Source: Proales similis (taxonomy: Eukaryota; Rotifera; Eurotatoria; Ploima; Proalidae). From it: a stretch of 64,000 bases of DNA. The notes beneath the pieces were generated by a model that was given only the letters and a program-made list of their open reading frames with translations, made no database searches and was not told where the DNA came from. Both the position numbers and the translations under genes were made by a program. The stretch covers positions 1,488,001 to 1,552,000 of the forward strand of contig JAGVRJ010000001.1 in assembly GCA_019059635.1 (NCBI GenBank), in the 5' to 3' direction. Numbering within the stretch: position 1 is the first letter of the stretch; each line of letters opens with the position of its first letter. Positions 42,301 to 53,557 of the stretch are shown in pieces.

Positions 42301-45300
42301 CTACGAAGATTGGCGTTTGGAGGCTTTCCACTCTTCGATTTGCTTTTTGAGCTCGACTGCAGGCACGAGCTGTTGAAGGTTGAGCGGGCTTCGATTGAAC
42401 GGGTCGGTCTGGTCGCTGAGCAGATGGCGGGCGATAGTGGCGCGATCGACGATTTTCTTCGAACTCGGCAATATGACCGGATCGAGCATGAGGCTGCTCA
42501 TGATCGGATCGAGAAACTCGTCGGGCGCGTCGTCGTAGTTCGACTCGTCCTCTCGCTGCGCAGCCGCGATCTGCTCGATCTCAGCGCCCAGCGAGTCGAA
42601 CCGGCTCACGTAGTCCAAGTCCCTGTTTATTTGCCGCAGCACTTGACTGGCCAACGGAAACAAGTCGCTCGAGTAGGAGCGACCGTCTCGGCCGACCGCT
42701 TCTTTGAACGTTTGCTCTGTGCCGAGGTTAAGGTAAATGTCGCAAATGGTGGAGACCACTTGCTTTGGCTTGAATTCGACCTCGTCGAAATTTTTCACCT
42801 TGAGCTGCTTGCGCTTCTTCTTGCCGACCAAGTGAAGCAGAAAGTCGTTGAGCATGACCGCCATCCTGTCCACCAGCACTTGATGACAGAATATTCTCTT
42901 TATCTGACTGGTCAGCATGTTCAACGTCTGAATTGTCTTGAGACTCATCAGGTTGTGAAAGCGGGCCAGCATGATCATCTGCTTCAGATTGGCCTGAATC
43001 TCGCTGCGTCTGGCGCTCGTGATTGTCTCGTGTTCGCTCTCTAGTGTCTCTTGCTCTTGCTTTATCTTCTCCAAGTAGAGCAGGCCTTCGATCAGAAGGA
43101 AGTTGGCGTCGTTTATCAAATAGTTCAAAAACTTGAGAAACAGCGGCTGCTCTATTTGATCAATGTTCTCAAACGCAAAGTCGGCCAAGAACTCAAACCG
43201 CTCTCTGTGCACATTCGGCCGCCTCTCTGTCACTTGTTCGTCGCTCATCTCGGTGCCCAGGTCGCCTTTGCTGTTCATGTTCCACAAGTAGTCAAACAGC
43301 TCGTACATGGGACGTCTGTAATTGAACTTTTGCTCGAACTGAACCGACTGCCCGGTCATTTCGATGCTCACAAACACGTTGAGAAGAGAATCGACAATGA
43401 ACTGCGAGCAGGGATGCTCGACGAACACTCGCTTGATGATCATCGCTCTGTTCTGCGCGCTCACGTCGAATATGGACGAAGAGGCGCTCTCCGATTTCGG
43501 CTTCGAAATTAGACATTCAATGGTCTCGGCCAGACCGGCTCGGCAGTGCGGATTGAACAGCCGCTCTGGTCGGCCCATGTATGCCAGAACCAGAGAGAAG
43601 AACGCGTCCAAGTGCTGCTCGTCTATTTGGCCGACCTCTTTCATGAACAGGCCGGCAACCGCGGCCGGCTTGAATCGACTCATAAATATGAAGAATTCGC
43701 TCACGTTTGTTAAAATGAACTCGGGCACGCCCTTGAGAGTTGTCAAACGCCTCTCGTCGGTGGGCGTCTCGAAATCACCCTCTGACTGAACAAGAGGCGA
43801 ACCGGTGGCTGCCTTGACCAGCCAGGCACAACTGGTCAGCAAGAACTTGCTCAGCTTGTTAATGAGATGCTCGTCGAACAGAGCGGCTTTGACGTTCAAG
43901 AACTCGACGCTCATCTTCTCGTACATTGATTTCAGACGTTCGAACTGCGAGTCCATCGTGCTTGCGTGCATCAGCTGTTCGTAGGTCTGCTGCCAGCGGG
44001 CCAGTTCATTGTTCAGCTTCATTAGACGTTGGTAGAGAGAGAGAAAGCCGAGTCGAATGTATTCATGTGTGCTGAAATAGGCTTCGGTGATGAAGTTGAA
44101 CTCGGCAGCCGGTTGCGGTGGCGGCAGATCGCCGCTCGGAATGAGCTTGGTCTCGTCGGCCGCCATCCGAGAGCATCGTTTGTCTCTGTTCACCTCGAGC
44201 GCATAGTCGAAGCTGATCTTGTCCAATTTGCTCAGGTCGACGCAGAATGGCATCGAACAGGTCAAGAGCAGGTCGAGCACATTCAAGAGGAATCCGTCCG
44301 AGACGAAATGGCCGGAGGCGAGGCCCATCAAAATCGCCGGCTGAGAGTAGTTGTTCCATTCTTGTTGCTTCTTGCGGTTGGCGTGCAGGCAGTCGGCCAG
44401 CCACTTGAACAGCTGCTGTCTGATGAACAAGTTTGAGTTCACTTTGATTAGCTGCTCGTAGAACAGAACGCGCTGGTCTCGTCTGATCAACGTCTCCAGC
44501 TGGCTGCTAATGTTGCGCTCGTTCAGCTCCATGTCCTGGCGGGTGAGCCGGCTCGGCTCAGTAAAGTATTTAAAGCTTTTGTTGTCCAACGGAAGCGGAT
44601 GAGGACTGAGCAGCTTGCCGATCAGTGTTTGCGACTGCCACGCGGGCGCCGACTCCACAGACGACGGATAAGAGTGTTTGATGAGCAAATGCTTCATCAG
44701 TCGACTGCGCGTGAGCAGCAGCATCAGCTCAATGTACTTGCCAAAGTCTCTTGAGTAATCCTCGCACCGGTCCATGCTGATCACGTGCTTGTTCAATAGC
44801 ACGAATATTTGATCGAAAAATTTCAGCTCGGCCGGCTCAAGGCCAGACAAGTCGGGCTCTTGGCTGTCAAACGAGCCCGGCTCAAACAGACTCATGAACG
44901 CGTCGCAAAACGACTCGATCTGCTTGTTGCCGTCGTTCAGACATTTGACCAGCAAGTAAACGTATTGCAGGCTCAAATTGCGCAGGCACGGACTCTCGCT
45001 TCGCATCAGATAGTCGTGGTCGAGCGCCTGCAAGGCGGTTCGCTCGCCCTCAAGTCGCAGCTGCTCTTCTCCGTCCTCGAACAGAGTCAACATGGAGCGG
45101 CACATGTTCAGAATGAGCTCGATGCACTTTTGCTGCAAATCAACGCCCAGCTCGTCCTTGGACTGTTTTGCTCGGCAATAGCAGCCGAACAGGTAATTGA
45201 AGTGAAGCTGTCTGCCCCGTGCCCGGCCGTCCTCGTTCATCAGCATGAGCCGCTCGAGTAGAATCTGGCATTAAAGAAAACGTCTAAAACAGCCGACTCA

Positions 45301-45540
45301 TTGATTGGTCGCTTGAATGCCACTTACGTCTGACATGTTCTCTTCGCTGATCTGCGCTGCGTTCGAGTCGACGTGAACGTAGCCCGGATTCAGAGGAGCG
45401 TGCGAGTCGCCCAGAGCAATTCGAAACAGCCTCTGCAGAGTCTCTGAGCTCTGCTTGCTCTGTGCCGGCGCCGGTGGCGGTGATTGTGGCGGCGGCGACG
45501 ACGACTGCAAAAGATTAAAAAACGGATTGTTCGAGCTCAT
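42301..45540 (-). CDS. UBE4A: UBE4A, U-box ubiquitin chain elongation factor (E4)
   Basis: An E3/E4 ligase extending ubiquitin chains. Exon 1 (45540-45328; SSNNPFFNLLQ) and one long exon (45264-42301), separated by a 63-nt intron, encode about 1,058 residues, near the human 1,066. The middle is the Ufd2 core: a helical array with LLERLMLMNEDGRARGRQLHF and YMGRPERLFNPHCRAGLAE-type motifs. The C-terminal U-box reads DEFLDPIMSSLMLDPVILPS and DRATIARHLLSDQTDPFNRSPL. The STIARHLLSDQTDPFNRSPL-like end matches UBE4A rather than UBE4B. The upstream frame is open but lacks an ATG, so the start is 45540. Confidence 0.95.
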
Positions 45541-46335
45541 TCTCTCGATTTGCACTTGAACGCAAACCACAGACCGCAAAAATATTCGCTCCGTCAAAAT
45601 TATGAACTGCGCATGCTTTGTCCACAGAGCCTTACAAAGCCTACATTCTCTCAGCTCGAACGTGAGCCAGACCTGAGCTTCAGTCCGAGCGTTTAGAGGA
45701 GCGAAACAATCACTGGACGACGAGATGTCGCTTAAATAGCCACTCCCTGCAGTGAAGAGCGCCAGAATTAGCTCTCTGCTACCCGAGCTTGAATGAGCCT
45801 CAGCTATTTAAATAAAATCGCGCAACCCCAACCTACTTTGCCGCTTTGAGAAGCGTCGGTTACGACCAAAACTGAGTCTAAATAATGACTCGATCGAACG
45901 GTCGAGGGCTGACTTTCGGCCCTATTTCAAGCAATCAACTGTAAACTAGCGGCCCGATTAGGACAAGAGAGAACAGTTTGTTTTAGAGCTCCTAATTAGC
46001 TCAGCATTTATTCCTTATGTCACTTCGAGCAGGCTTCAAACTGGCAAGCAGCAACACACAAAATTCTAACTCAAATAAGCCGCTTATCCGAACGATCTAA
46101 AATTGAAAAAAAAATCCGAATTGGAATAAAAATATCTTGTTTGGTTGTTAAAATAGAATAAAATTTAATGGGAATGGCTGCGAAATGCGAACAAGAGACT
46201 CTGAATGCTGCCCTGTAATAACTGGCTTGGCGTTTGAACTGCGACAAGTCAGACCTACGATAAAAGCAAAAGAGAGAGAGAGAGAGCGAGGGAGAGAGAG
46301 AGACGACAACTAGGATGAGTAGGTGGAGAATGCGC
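45541..46335. other. Spacer between UBE4A and SLC35C1
   Basis: About 0.8 kb. CTTAAATAG near 45732 may be a TATA-like element for UBE4A (minus strand reads CTATTTAAG). A (GA)n tract lies near 46271-46300. No exon recognised. Confidence 0.4.
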
Positions 46336-47731
46336 CTAAACGCTGTCCGTCTCCTTTTTGTTATCAAGCATTTTTTCACCTTCTTCGACATCTCTCATGA
46401 CAATGTTGGTCTTGGAATGCTTTTGCTTCATTTCTTGAGATCTAACTTGAGAGTAGGCGGCGGCTCCGGTCAGCACGAGGACATTGCTGAACCACCAGAG
46501 GGCAGTCTTGACCTCGTGGAAGTAGACGACGCCGAGCAGAGTCTGCGCGTAGGCTTTGGCTGTTCCGCTCACGTTGTGTGTGAGCGGCGAGGTCACCTGA
46601 ATTTGAAGCGCAGTCACGTAGCCCATTGAGAAGCCGAGAATGCCGCTTATGCACATTGTGAACCAAAAGCTGAAGCTGGTCAGCAGCGAAAACTGACTCA
46701 ACGCGTCCGATTCGAAAAAGACCGTGAGAGGAAGGAGAATGAAAATGGCGTTGAAGTTGTTGTAGATCGCTAGCTTCCATATATTGTTGTCGACCGCGCT
46801 GAGGCATTTTTTTATGTAAATCGCATTGAGCGCCACACACAGACTGGCCATGATGCCGTAGAAGACGCCCAGAAACGTCAAGCTGCCTAGATTGGCCCCA
46901 CCGTGCTCGTTAGGTTAAAGATTCGTTGCGTTCTTGTGCCAAAACTCACCCAGTCCCTTCTCCTGGTCGATGCCGAGCAAGAAACCGGCGATAATGACAC
47001 CGCAGCAAATCATCGCTTTTGATGAGGTTTTCTCGCCGAAAAAAACAAATGTCAGCGCCTAGGCCAGAGCGAGCGGATCCAATTAGAGCTCTGAGGCGAG
47101 TATGAGATCGAGCTGGCACTCACCACATTGAAGACAGTGGTCAATGAGCGCACCACCATGTAGAATGAGATTGAGACATGCTTGAGACAGAGGTTGTTGA
47201 ATGTGATCATGCCGACGAACACGACAGAGAGGGAGAGCACCTTGCATTTTAGAGAAAGGCAAAAGGGAAGAGAGAGAGAGAGAGAGGCCGATTAGACAGT
47301 CGGTCGTCTTGAGTAAAGAGAGAGAACGAGTTTGTACATCTCTGGCAATCTTGTAGTCGATCTTGGCGCTCGGGAATTTCACTTTGTCCGGATAGAACTT
47401 GGCCATAGTCGACAGAAGGACGCAAATGAGGTAAGAAACGAAGCACTGGAACCAGGTGATGAAAAACGGCGCGTCCAGCTTGAATGCAACGCTCAGAGAT
47501 CAAACGCCTCAATTCGGTGGTCGCTCGTGCAGCTTACTTGCAAGTCGCTTGAGCTCAGCAGATACTTGTTGACAAACACCATGGATATGGAAAATGTCCT
47601 GAAATGGCATTCAGGACCGCGTGACTTTCCGATTGGCGTGCGAACGCCACTTACCAGTAGAGCGAAACAGCGAATACGATTGCGCTGGTCTTTTTCCTCA
47701 AGTTTTCATCAGCCGACGAAGATGCGGTCAT
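46336..47731 (-). CDS. SLC35C1: SLC35C1, GDP-fucose transporter
   Basis: A Golgi ten-segment antiporter importing GDP-fucose. The ATG at 47731 starts [25 protein letters not shown]; the frame is open upstream but unconserved. Exons then give [96 protein letters not shown], and a long last exon with [73 protein letters not shown]-type signature (here [20 protein letters not shown]) and a Lys-rich cytosolic tail. Seven short introns. Confidence 0.93.
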
Positions 47732-48397
47732 TTTTGATTGTTGCTGCTGCCTTTGAGCTGACCCGTGTCTAGCTATTGAGCAATAACTCAGAATTTTGGT
47801 GGCAAGCCCGTTTCTTAATGATCGATGAATTTTATGGGTCAAACGCTCGCTAGCGCACACGCACACAGTTGACGATTTGAGGTTCAAGCGCATAATTTCT
47901 CGATATTTTTGTTACTCATTTCAATTTTAAGACGACAAAGACTAGAGCCGGCTGCTGAACTCGGCCCGAGCACGTACCTTGACGATCCGAGTTTTTCGTA
48001 GTAAGAGAGCAAGTCGCCAAATTAGCATAATACTGATTATCGGCCCAGCAATGAATTTAACATATTTAACAATTTGGAATTGTTTTAAATCCTGCGCTCG
48101 AAAATAGTGAGCGGCAAGAAAGTGTCGATCGTGTTGACTTGAGCTATTATTCTCTCGTTCGGCCTTCTGTTTTAAGCCGTTCAAGTCTCGACTTTAGAGA
48201 GAGAAAGAGAGGCCGCAAAAGTATTGGCCGCGCTGTATTCAAAGAACTATTCGCTACGCAGTCTCTGTTCTTTGTTCTATACATGAATCTTTATTCGTTA
48301 TTTGATTGAAACGTTAACTTGCAGAAGCCAGCATAAAATCAGAAAGGGCAGAAGGGAGCAGACGGACGGAGAACAGAAATTTTCATTTTTACAAAAC
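47732..48397. other. Spacer between SLC35C1 and SCAPER
   Basis: AT-rich in parts; nothing coding recognised. TTTATTCG at 48290-48297 on the plus strand reads as CGAATAAA on the minus strand and may be near the SCAPER poly(A) region. Confidence 0.4.
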
Positions 48398-51300
48398 TCA
48401 ACTGTCAACGGTGGGAGGTAGACTGGCACTGTCCTGGCTAAAGTAGTCGATGGCGTCCGGCCACAAATGAACGGGAAAACGATACTTAAAGTCAAACTTG
48501 TCGCCCGAGCTTGTCGGCTGCTCGTTTTGAGCGGCGATAAAGTCGCTCAGAATTGTTGTGTTGAGCTCGCCGGCAAGCACGTATTTGTTCTTGTCGTGTC
48601 TAAAGCACAAGCAGATCAGAGTGCCGAACAGAATCGAAGACAAGGCGCGCTCGGAGAAGAAATTGAACGGCAGATTGCAGAGGAGCTGAATGACGGTGGG
48701 CGGGGTGCCGAGCTCAATTTTAGTCTGATTCTCACTGTTCAACAACGTGAAGTAGCCGATGAAGAGAATGAGCTCGTGGAGAAGCGGACTGTGCGGCTCG
48801 AGCGACAAGTTGGTGATCAGATGCGAGCACAAATGTCTGAGCTGCAGCGATATGCTGTCCTCGGCCAGCGCCTCTTGAACCATGTCCAGCTCGTGCACGC
48901 TCAGCTCGTTCATCAGTCTGACGCTTTTGAGCGCAATTTCCAGCGAGTAGTCGGAGGCCACTTGACCGGTCCCTGGCGGCTGACATTGCTTGAGCGACGG
49001 ATCCTGATGCAGAATGGCATAAGTCATGCAGACCATGTTAACGACCAGATCGGCTTTTCGAACCGCCCTGGCGAACGGCGTCACCTCTTCCGCTCTTCCT
49101 TCGCACAGCGTCGCCCCTTTTCTCCTGTTGGTTTGGCCAAGCTCAGTCTCAGTTGAGTTTTACGCGCTCACGTTTCTACTTACGATCTGTTCATCAGCTG
49201 GCACACACTGTTGAGAAGATCGAGCCCACTCTGCAAGGCGACGGACCTTTCGTCGTCTGAGCTCTCCATCGAGTTGTTCATGTTGCTGAAGTAGGTGCTC
49301 AGTGCGTACAAAAGACTCCGATAGGAAAAGAGACTAGGACAAGTGAAGGCTTGAGTGCTGCGAGATGCGATGGGCCTGTTGTCTTACTTGATCAGATCAA
49401 TGCCTCGTTGAACGACACTGCTTTCACATTGCGGCCTGTTTGCCGAGTCGAAGACCACCGCCATCAGTCTGAGTATGTGCGAACAGAGCGAGAACTGCCA
49501 ATATTTTGATCGCGAGCTCGACTTGTCAAAATTCAAATCGCCCATGATCGCGTTCGAGTAGTCATTGAAGAGCTGATTCAATTGACAGAGCTGATTGGAG
49601 CGAATTAGATGATGGCTGATGGCCACCTGCCGCTCGCAAGCAGCACACAAGGCATTCAACGCGAGGCAGCCTGTCTTGAGCATGTCTTCGCTCGCCGTCT
49701 GTCCGGGAAGGCATTTGGCAAATACATGCTCAAAACAGAGTCCAAGCAGATTGTGAGAAACGAAGAGTTCGAGCTCGGCTGTGGAGACGACAGGAACCGT
49801 CCGCGCCAACTCGGCCAGAGTGCGGTCTGGACTCGAACGATTCTCGACTGACTTTTCCAGCTCTCGGATGAGCTTGCCAAGTTTGCATCCGCTACTGTTC
49901 GTGTTTGACTTGGACGCCGAGAGCTGCTGGGCGAACTTTTGCTCGAAATCGCTTCCTTTGCTGATCACTTTGCTCTTGAGGCGTTTGTATCGCTTGCGTC
50001 GAGCGCTGTCCACTTGGGCGTTTGAATTGAACACGTCGGCTGCGTCGACAATGCAGGCAAGATTGAACTCTTCCACCTCGCTTTGGCTCAAATGTTTGCC
50101 CTGGGCCGCGTCTCTGATGCTCGCCTGGTGCTGTGAGCTGTACAAATGCGACTTGAGCTTGGCCTCCGAGTTGATCACTGTGTGACAGGCGTTGCAGTAC
50201 TTGGCCTTCTCGTACGAGGCCGAGCCGGCCAGCTCGGCGTTGTTGGCCTCGTTCGAAAACCTGAGCACACTCATCTCGAACGCCTTCTTTCTAATCTCTT
50301 CCAGATTGAGCTCGTGGCGGCGTAGACACTCGGCCTGTTTGAGTTGGAGCCGGTGGCGCGCCTTTTGTCTGTTGGCCTGTAGCTCGGCCTCCTTGTTGGC
50401 GATGCGCATCGCTCGCCAGTTCTCTTTGGCCTTGGCGCTCTCCAGCCGCTCTTTTTCGCGCTCTGCCTGCGTCTGCTCGATCTTGGTCTCTTTTAATCGA
50501 CGCTTCTCTAGCATTTCGTTTATCCACGCCTCACGCTGGCTCTCCAGCTCTTTGCGTCTCAGCTCGGCCGCCTGCTCTTTGGCTTTCAGCTCTTCCTGCT
50601 TTCTCAGCCGCTCTTCTTCGATGCTCTGCTTGATGCTCTCGTTGCGCTCTTCGTGCTTCTTCATTATTTCGTTCTTGCGCGTCTGCGCCGACAAATAGTT
50701 TATGAACGCAATCTCCTGCGCTTTTTGGTCTTCGACGCTCGCCTTGGCCGCTCTCATGTTCAGGTAGCAGTTGCGTCTCTCTTCGGCTCGCTCCAGCTTG
50801 GCCTTGATGGTCAGCCGCTTGCCGCGCACCAGCTGATCGCGCAACTCGTTCGCTTCTTTGATTTTTCTCGTCAGCTTTTTCAAGCGCTCTTGGCGCTCTT
50901 CTTGCAGCTGTAGACGCCTTTCTTCGGCTCTCGCTTGCTTCTCTTCGTGCATGCGTCTCTGCTCGTTTGGCGATCTGCGGCCCGAATGAGAAAAGAAACA
51001 GCTCAGACTGGTTCCGATCTGTGAAAGCAATAGACCCAAGGTGCTTACATTTGCCGCGTTTTTTGCGAACGCTTTTCGATGAACTGCTGCGCATTTCGCT
51101 GACTTGGGCTCTTTTCGGCCGAATCGTCGAGCTCGGCGCGAATGCCGTTGCCAAGCGAAGCTCGTTGCGAACTCGTTTGGCCGCTCGCACTCAAATTTAG
51201 CTCGTTCTCAAGGTCGATGGATACCTTGCTGCTATTGAGCCAGTCGTCCGGCTCGATGAGCTCGTTCGATGCTCGTTTGAGCTGGTTTTGCTGCTCGCGT

Positions 51301-52384
51301 GACAATTGCCTTCGCAGTCTGGCCTCTCGCTCCAGCACGCACAACAGCTGCATGTCCTGCTTCATCTCGAGCTCCTCTTGCTCGTCTTGCGTGTCTCGAT
51401 GCCAAGACAACTGGATGCTGGGCTGGATCTGAGCTGGCGGCCAGTAGGACGAGATGGTTCGCTCGATTTTCATCGACGGATTCCACGGCGATGACCAGTC
51501 GGTGAACAGCAGCTCGCTGCCCAGAATCTGATGGTTCCTAAGCGACCAGATCGGATTGGGAAAGCAGCTGAACAACGAGTCGGTGCTTAGCTGCTGACTC
51601 GGCTGAAATAGACTCAGCTGCGAGCTGAATATCGACTTGGGCATTATGAACTCGGTCTCGGGCAAAAAGTCGGTCCTGATCACGTTCCACTGGTCGTCGC
51701 TCGATTGGTTCTGCACTGGCGAGGCGGCCGACGAGTGGTTGAATGAGGCGTCTTCATTGAGGCTCGATTGAAAGTCGCTGAACGTCTCGTGGTTGAATTT
51801 GTCAATCAAATTGCTGGTCTCGGACCAGGCGTCGGCGCCGAGCTCTTCATCCTCGTCCATGCTCTGCTGCTTGCTCAGCTCGAGAGGAATGAAGTCACGA
51901 AAGCCACATTCATCCGACGGCGTGTTTGACGCCGCCGCTTTTAAATCGCCCGTAAATTCGCCGCTCGCTCGTTCAGGGTAAGCAGCAGCAGTGTCAAGAC
52001 GGCTTCTCAGCTGAATCTGCCGCGCCAGGTCGTTAAAGCCTTTTAATGCCTTTCGCAGAACGCTGCTCACTTCCTATTTAGCACCAAGCACATAAACACT
52101 AAACAAGCGCATTTGGTGGTGGCCGCCAATCTCACCTGGCATTCGTTGATGGCTTGCTCCAGCTCGCAAGTGTGATGAATCTCGTTTATCGAGCGGCTGA
52201 GATTGTCGAATAGGTAGCGCCAGTAGCGATTGCGCAGCTCCAACTGTCTGCTCCGAATCTCTGCCTCGGCCGCAGTGGCGCTGCTGCTCGGCCACACCGA
52301 CACTGGCGGCTCGCTCATGTAGCCGAGCGATGGCTCTGCTCCACTCCAGGCGCCATCTTGACTCGCCATTAGGTGACTTGTCAT
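48398..52384 (-). CDS. SCAPER: SCAPER homologue
   Basis: SCAPER binds cyclin A and is found at the ER and in cilia; human loss causes retinal disease. The ATG at 52384 (or codon 6) starts a protein with the conserved N-terminal RNRYWRYLFDNLSRSINEIHHTCE, then an Asp/Ser-rich linker with W-rich short motifs. A very long Glu/Arg/Lys coiled coil (about 51.0-50.2 kb; LKKLTRKIKEANELRDQLVRGKR) follows. A C2H2-type finger is seen in CNACHTVINSEAKLKSHLYSSQH. The helical C-terminal region includes VRLMNELSVHELDMVQEAL, LLHELILFIGYFTLLN and VIQLLCNLPFNFFSE. About seven exons, introns 50-70 nt. It lies 450 nt from the divergent GEMIN6. Confidence 0.92.
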
Positions 52385-52833
52385 ATCCTCAAGCGGCGAA
52401 TCGCTTCTCTCTTTTCGTCATTTAATGAATGCAAATTTCGCATTTAAATATGTACGAGCTCAAGACACAGAGAGAGAGAGAGAGGGGGCACTAGCGACAA
52501 TGCTATTCACTCACTCGCAGAGTGCGTGTGTGTAAAAGAGGGGCTGAGAGGACTTGCAAGCGCTCGTTCTGTTTTTATAACCATGGCAACAAGCTGCCCG
52601 TTCCTGCTACTGCTGCTGGTCTAACTCGACGCGATTATCTTCAAGTCGTCTGGCAAACAAAAACAATCCAAAAGTCCAAATGCTTGTTGTTTTGATTCTG
52701 TTTGATGGTCCAAGTTTTGTCTCAATTTGTGCGCGTCTTGTGCTCGCTCGAGATAAAGTGGCGCCAATTTTGCCCCGCCGCCGTCGCAATCGCAGCGGAT
52801 GTGCATTCGATGTGCAATCTTTCAAACGAAATC
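52385..52833. other. Divergent promoter between SCAPER and GEMIN6
   Basis: Contains a (GA)n tract at 52470-52485 and GTTTTTATAACC at 52570. The plus frame of GEMIN6 stays open here back to about 52702, without conservation. No other gene seen. Confidence 0.4.
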
Positions 52834-53376
52834 ATGGAACAGCTTGTGTTCAACTTCGAGGAACTAGTCTCCTCGTGCGATGTGCCGCAAGCGCTTTTTG
52901 AACATCTCGATCGACCGGTGAGAGTGGCCATGCTCACCGGTCCCGTCTATTCGGGCGCTTTGTACACCATCGACCCAGTCTCGTTTAGGTAATTGCACTC
53001 AATACAGAGGAGCTGATCTGCTCGATCTGGGTGTTCAAGTGTCGTTCTTGTAGATTCTCACACGACCACTGTGTTGCCTCGTTTCGACATAAAATGCGTC
53101 GAGCTGGTGCCTGGCGACAAAGTGTCCCACTTGGACTCGTTGTTCACTTCAGAGCAAGACGGCAAGCAGCTGTCCATCGGCCCCGATCAGGTCCGAGAAC
53201 GAAAGCATAATCTGGTCAAATGGCTCGAGGAGAATGAGATTCCGCACCGAATTGAGGAAGATTTGGTTCACATCCTCGACTCGGTGCTTGTTCGAGCACC
53301 ATTCGGTCCGGACTGCTGCGAGTCGACCAATGAGATTGTGCTCGATCGAGTGAAGGCAATTTTGGAAAAGTTTTGA
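52834..53376 (+). CDS. GEMIN6: GEMIN6, SMN complex Sm-fold protein
   Basis: A part of the SMN complex that loads Sm rings on snRNAs. The Sm-like domain: EHLDRPVRVAMLTGPVYSGALYTIDPVSF, then, after a 51-nt intron at 52989-53039 ending TTCAAG, SVVLVDSHTTTVLPRFDIKCVELV. The choice of acceptor is set by phase and by the family's VSxxxVLV strand. The C-terminal module matches human Gemin6: RERKHNLVKWLEENEIP, APFGPDCCESTNEIVLDRV. The start is taken at 52834 (MEQLVFNFEEL); an in-frame ATG at 52810 is an equal alternative. About 163 residues; human is 167. Confidence 0.9.
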
Positions 53377-53557
53377 CTTTATTTGTAACGAATAAACGAA
53401 AAGAACAGAACGAGACTAGAGCGTCGAGAGCGCTGATGTGGCCCGTAGCGGGGCAACTGGCTGACAAGTGGTCAAACGTTTTTTTTTTTTATTCAATTTC
53501 ATCCAAACTCAACTTGTCCGTGAGCGTTTTTAGAGTGAGACACATCTGCGGCCAATA

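Noticed and set aside
42310-44436. Plus-strand frames opposite UBE4A
   Set aside because: Antisense shadows of the long UBE4A exon, with the typical Leu/Val/His-rich composition.
1268-53376. Functional cluster of RNP factors (SHQ1, NHP2, GEMIN6)
   Set aside because: They are tens of kilobases apart on different strands, with unrelated genes between; chance is enough.
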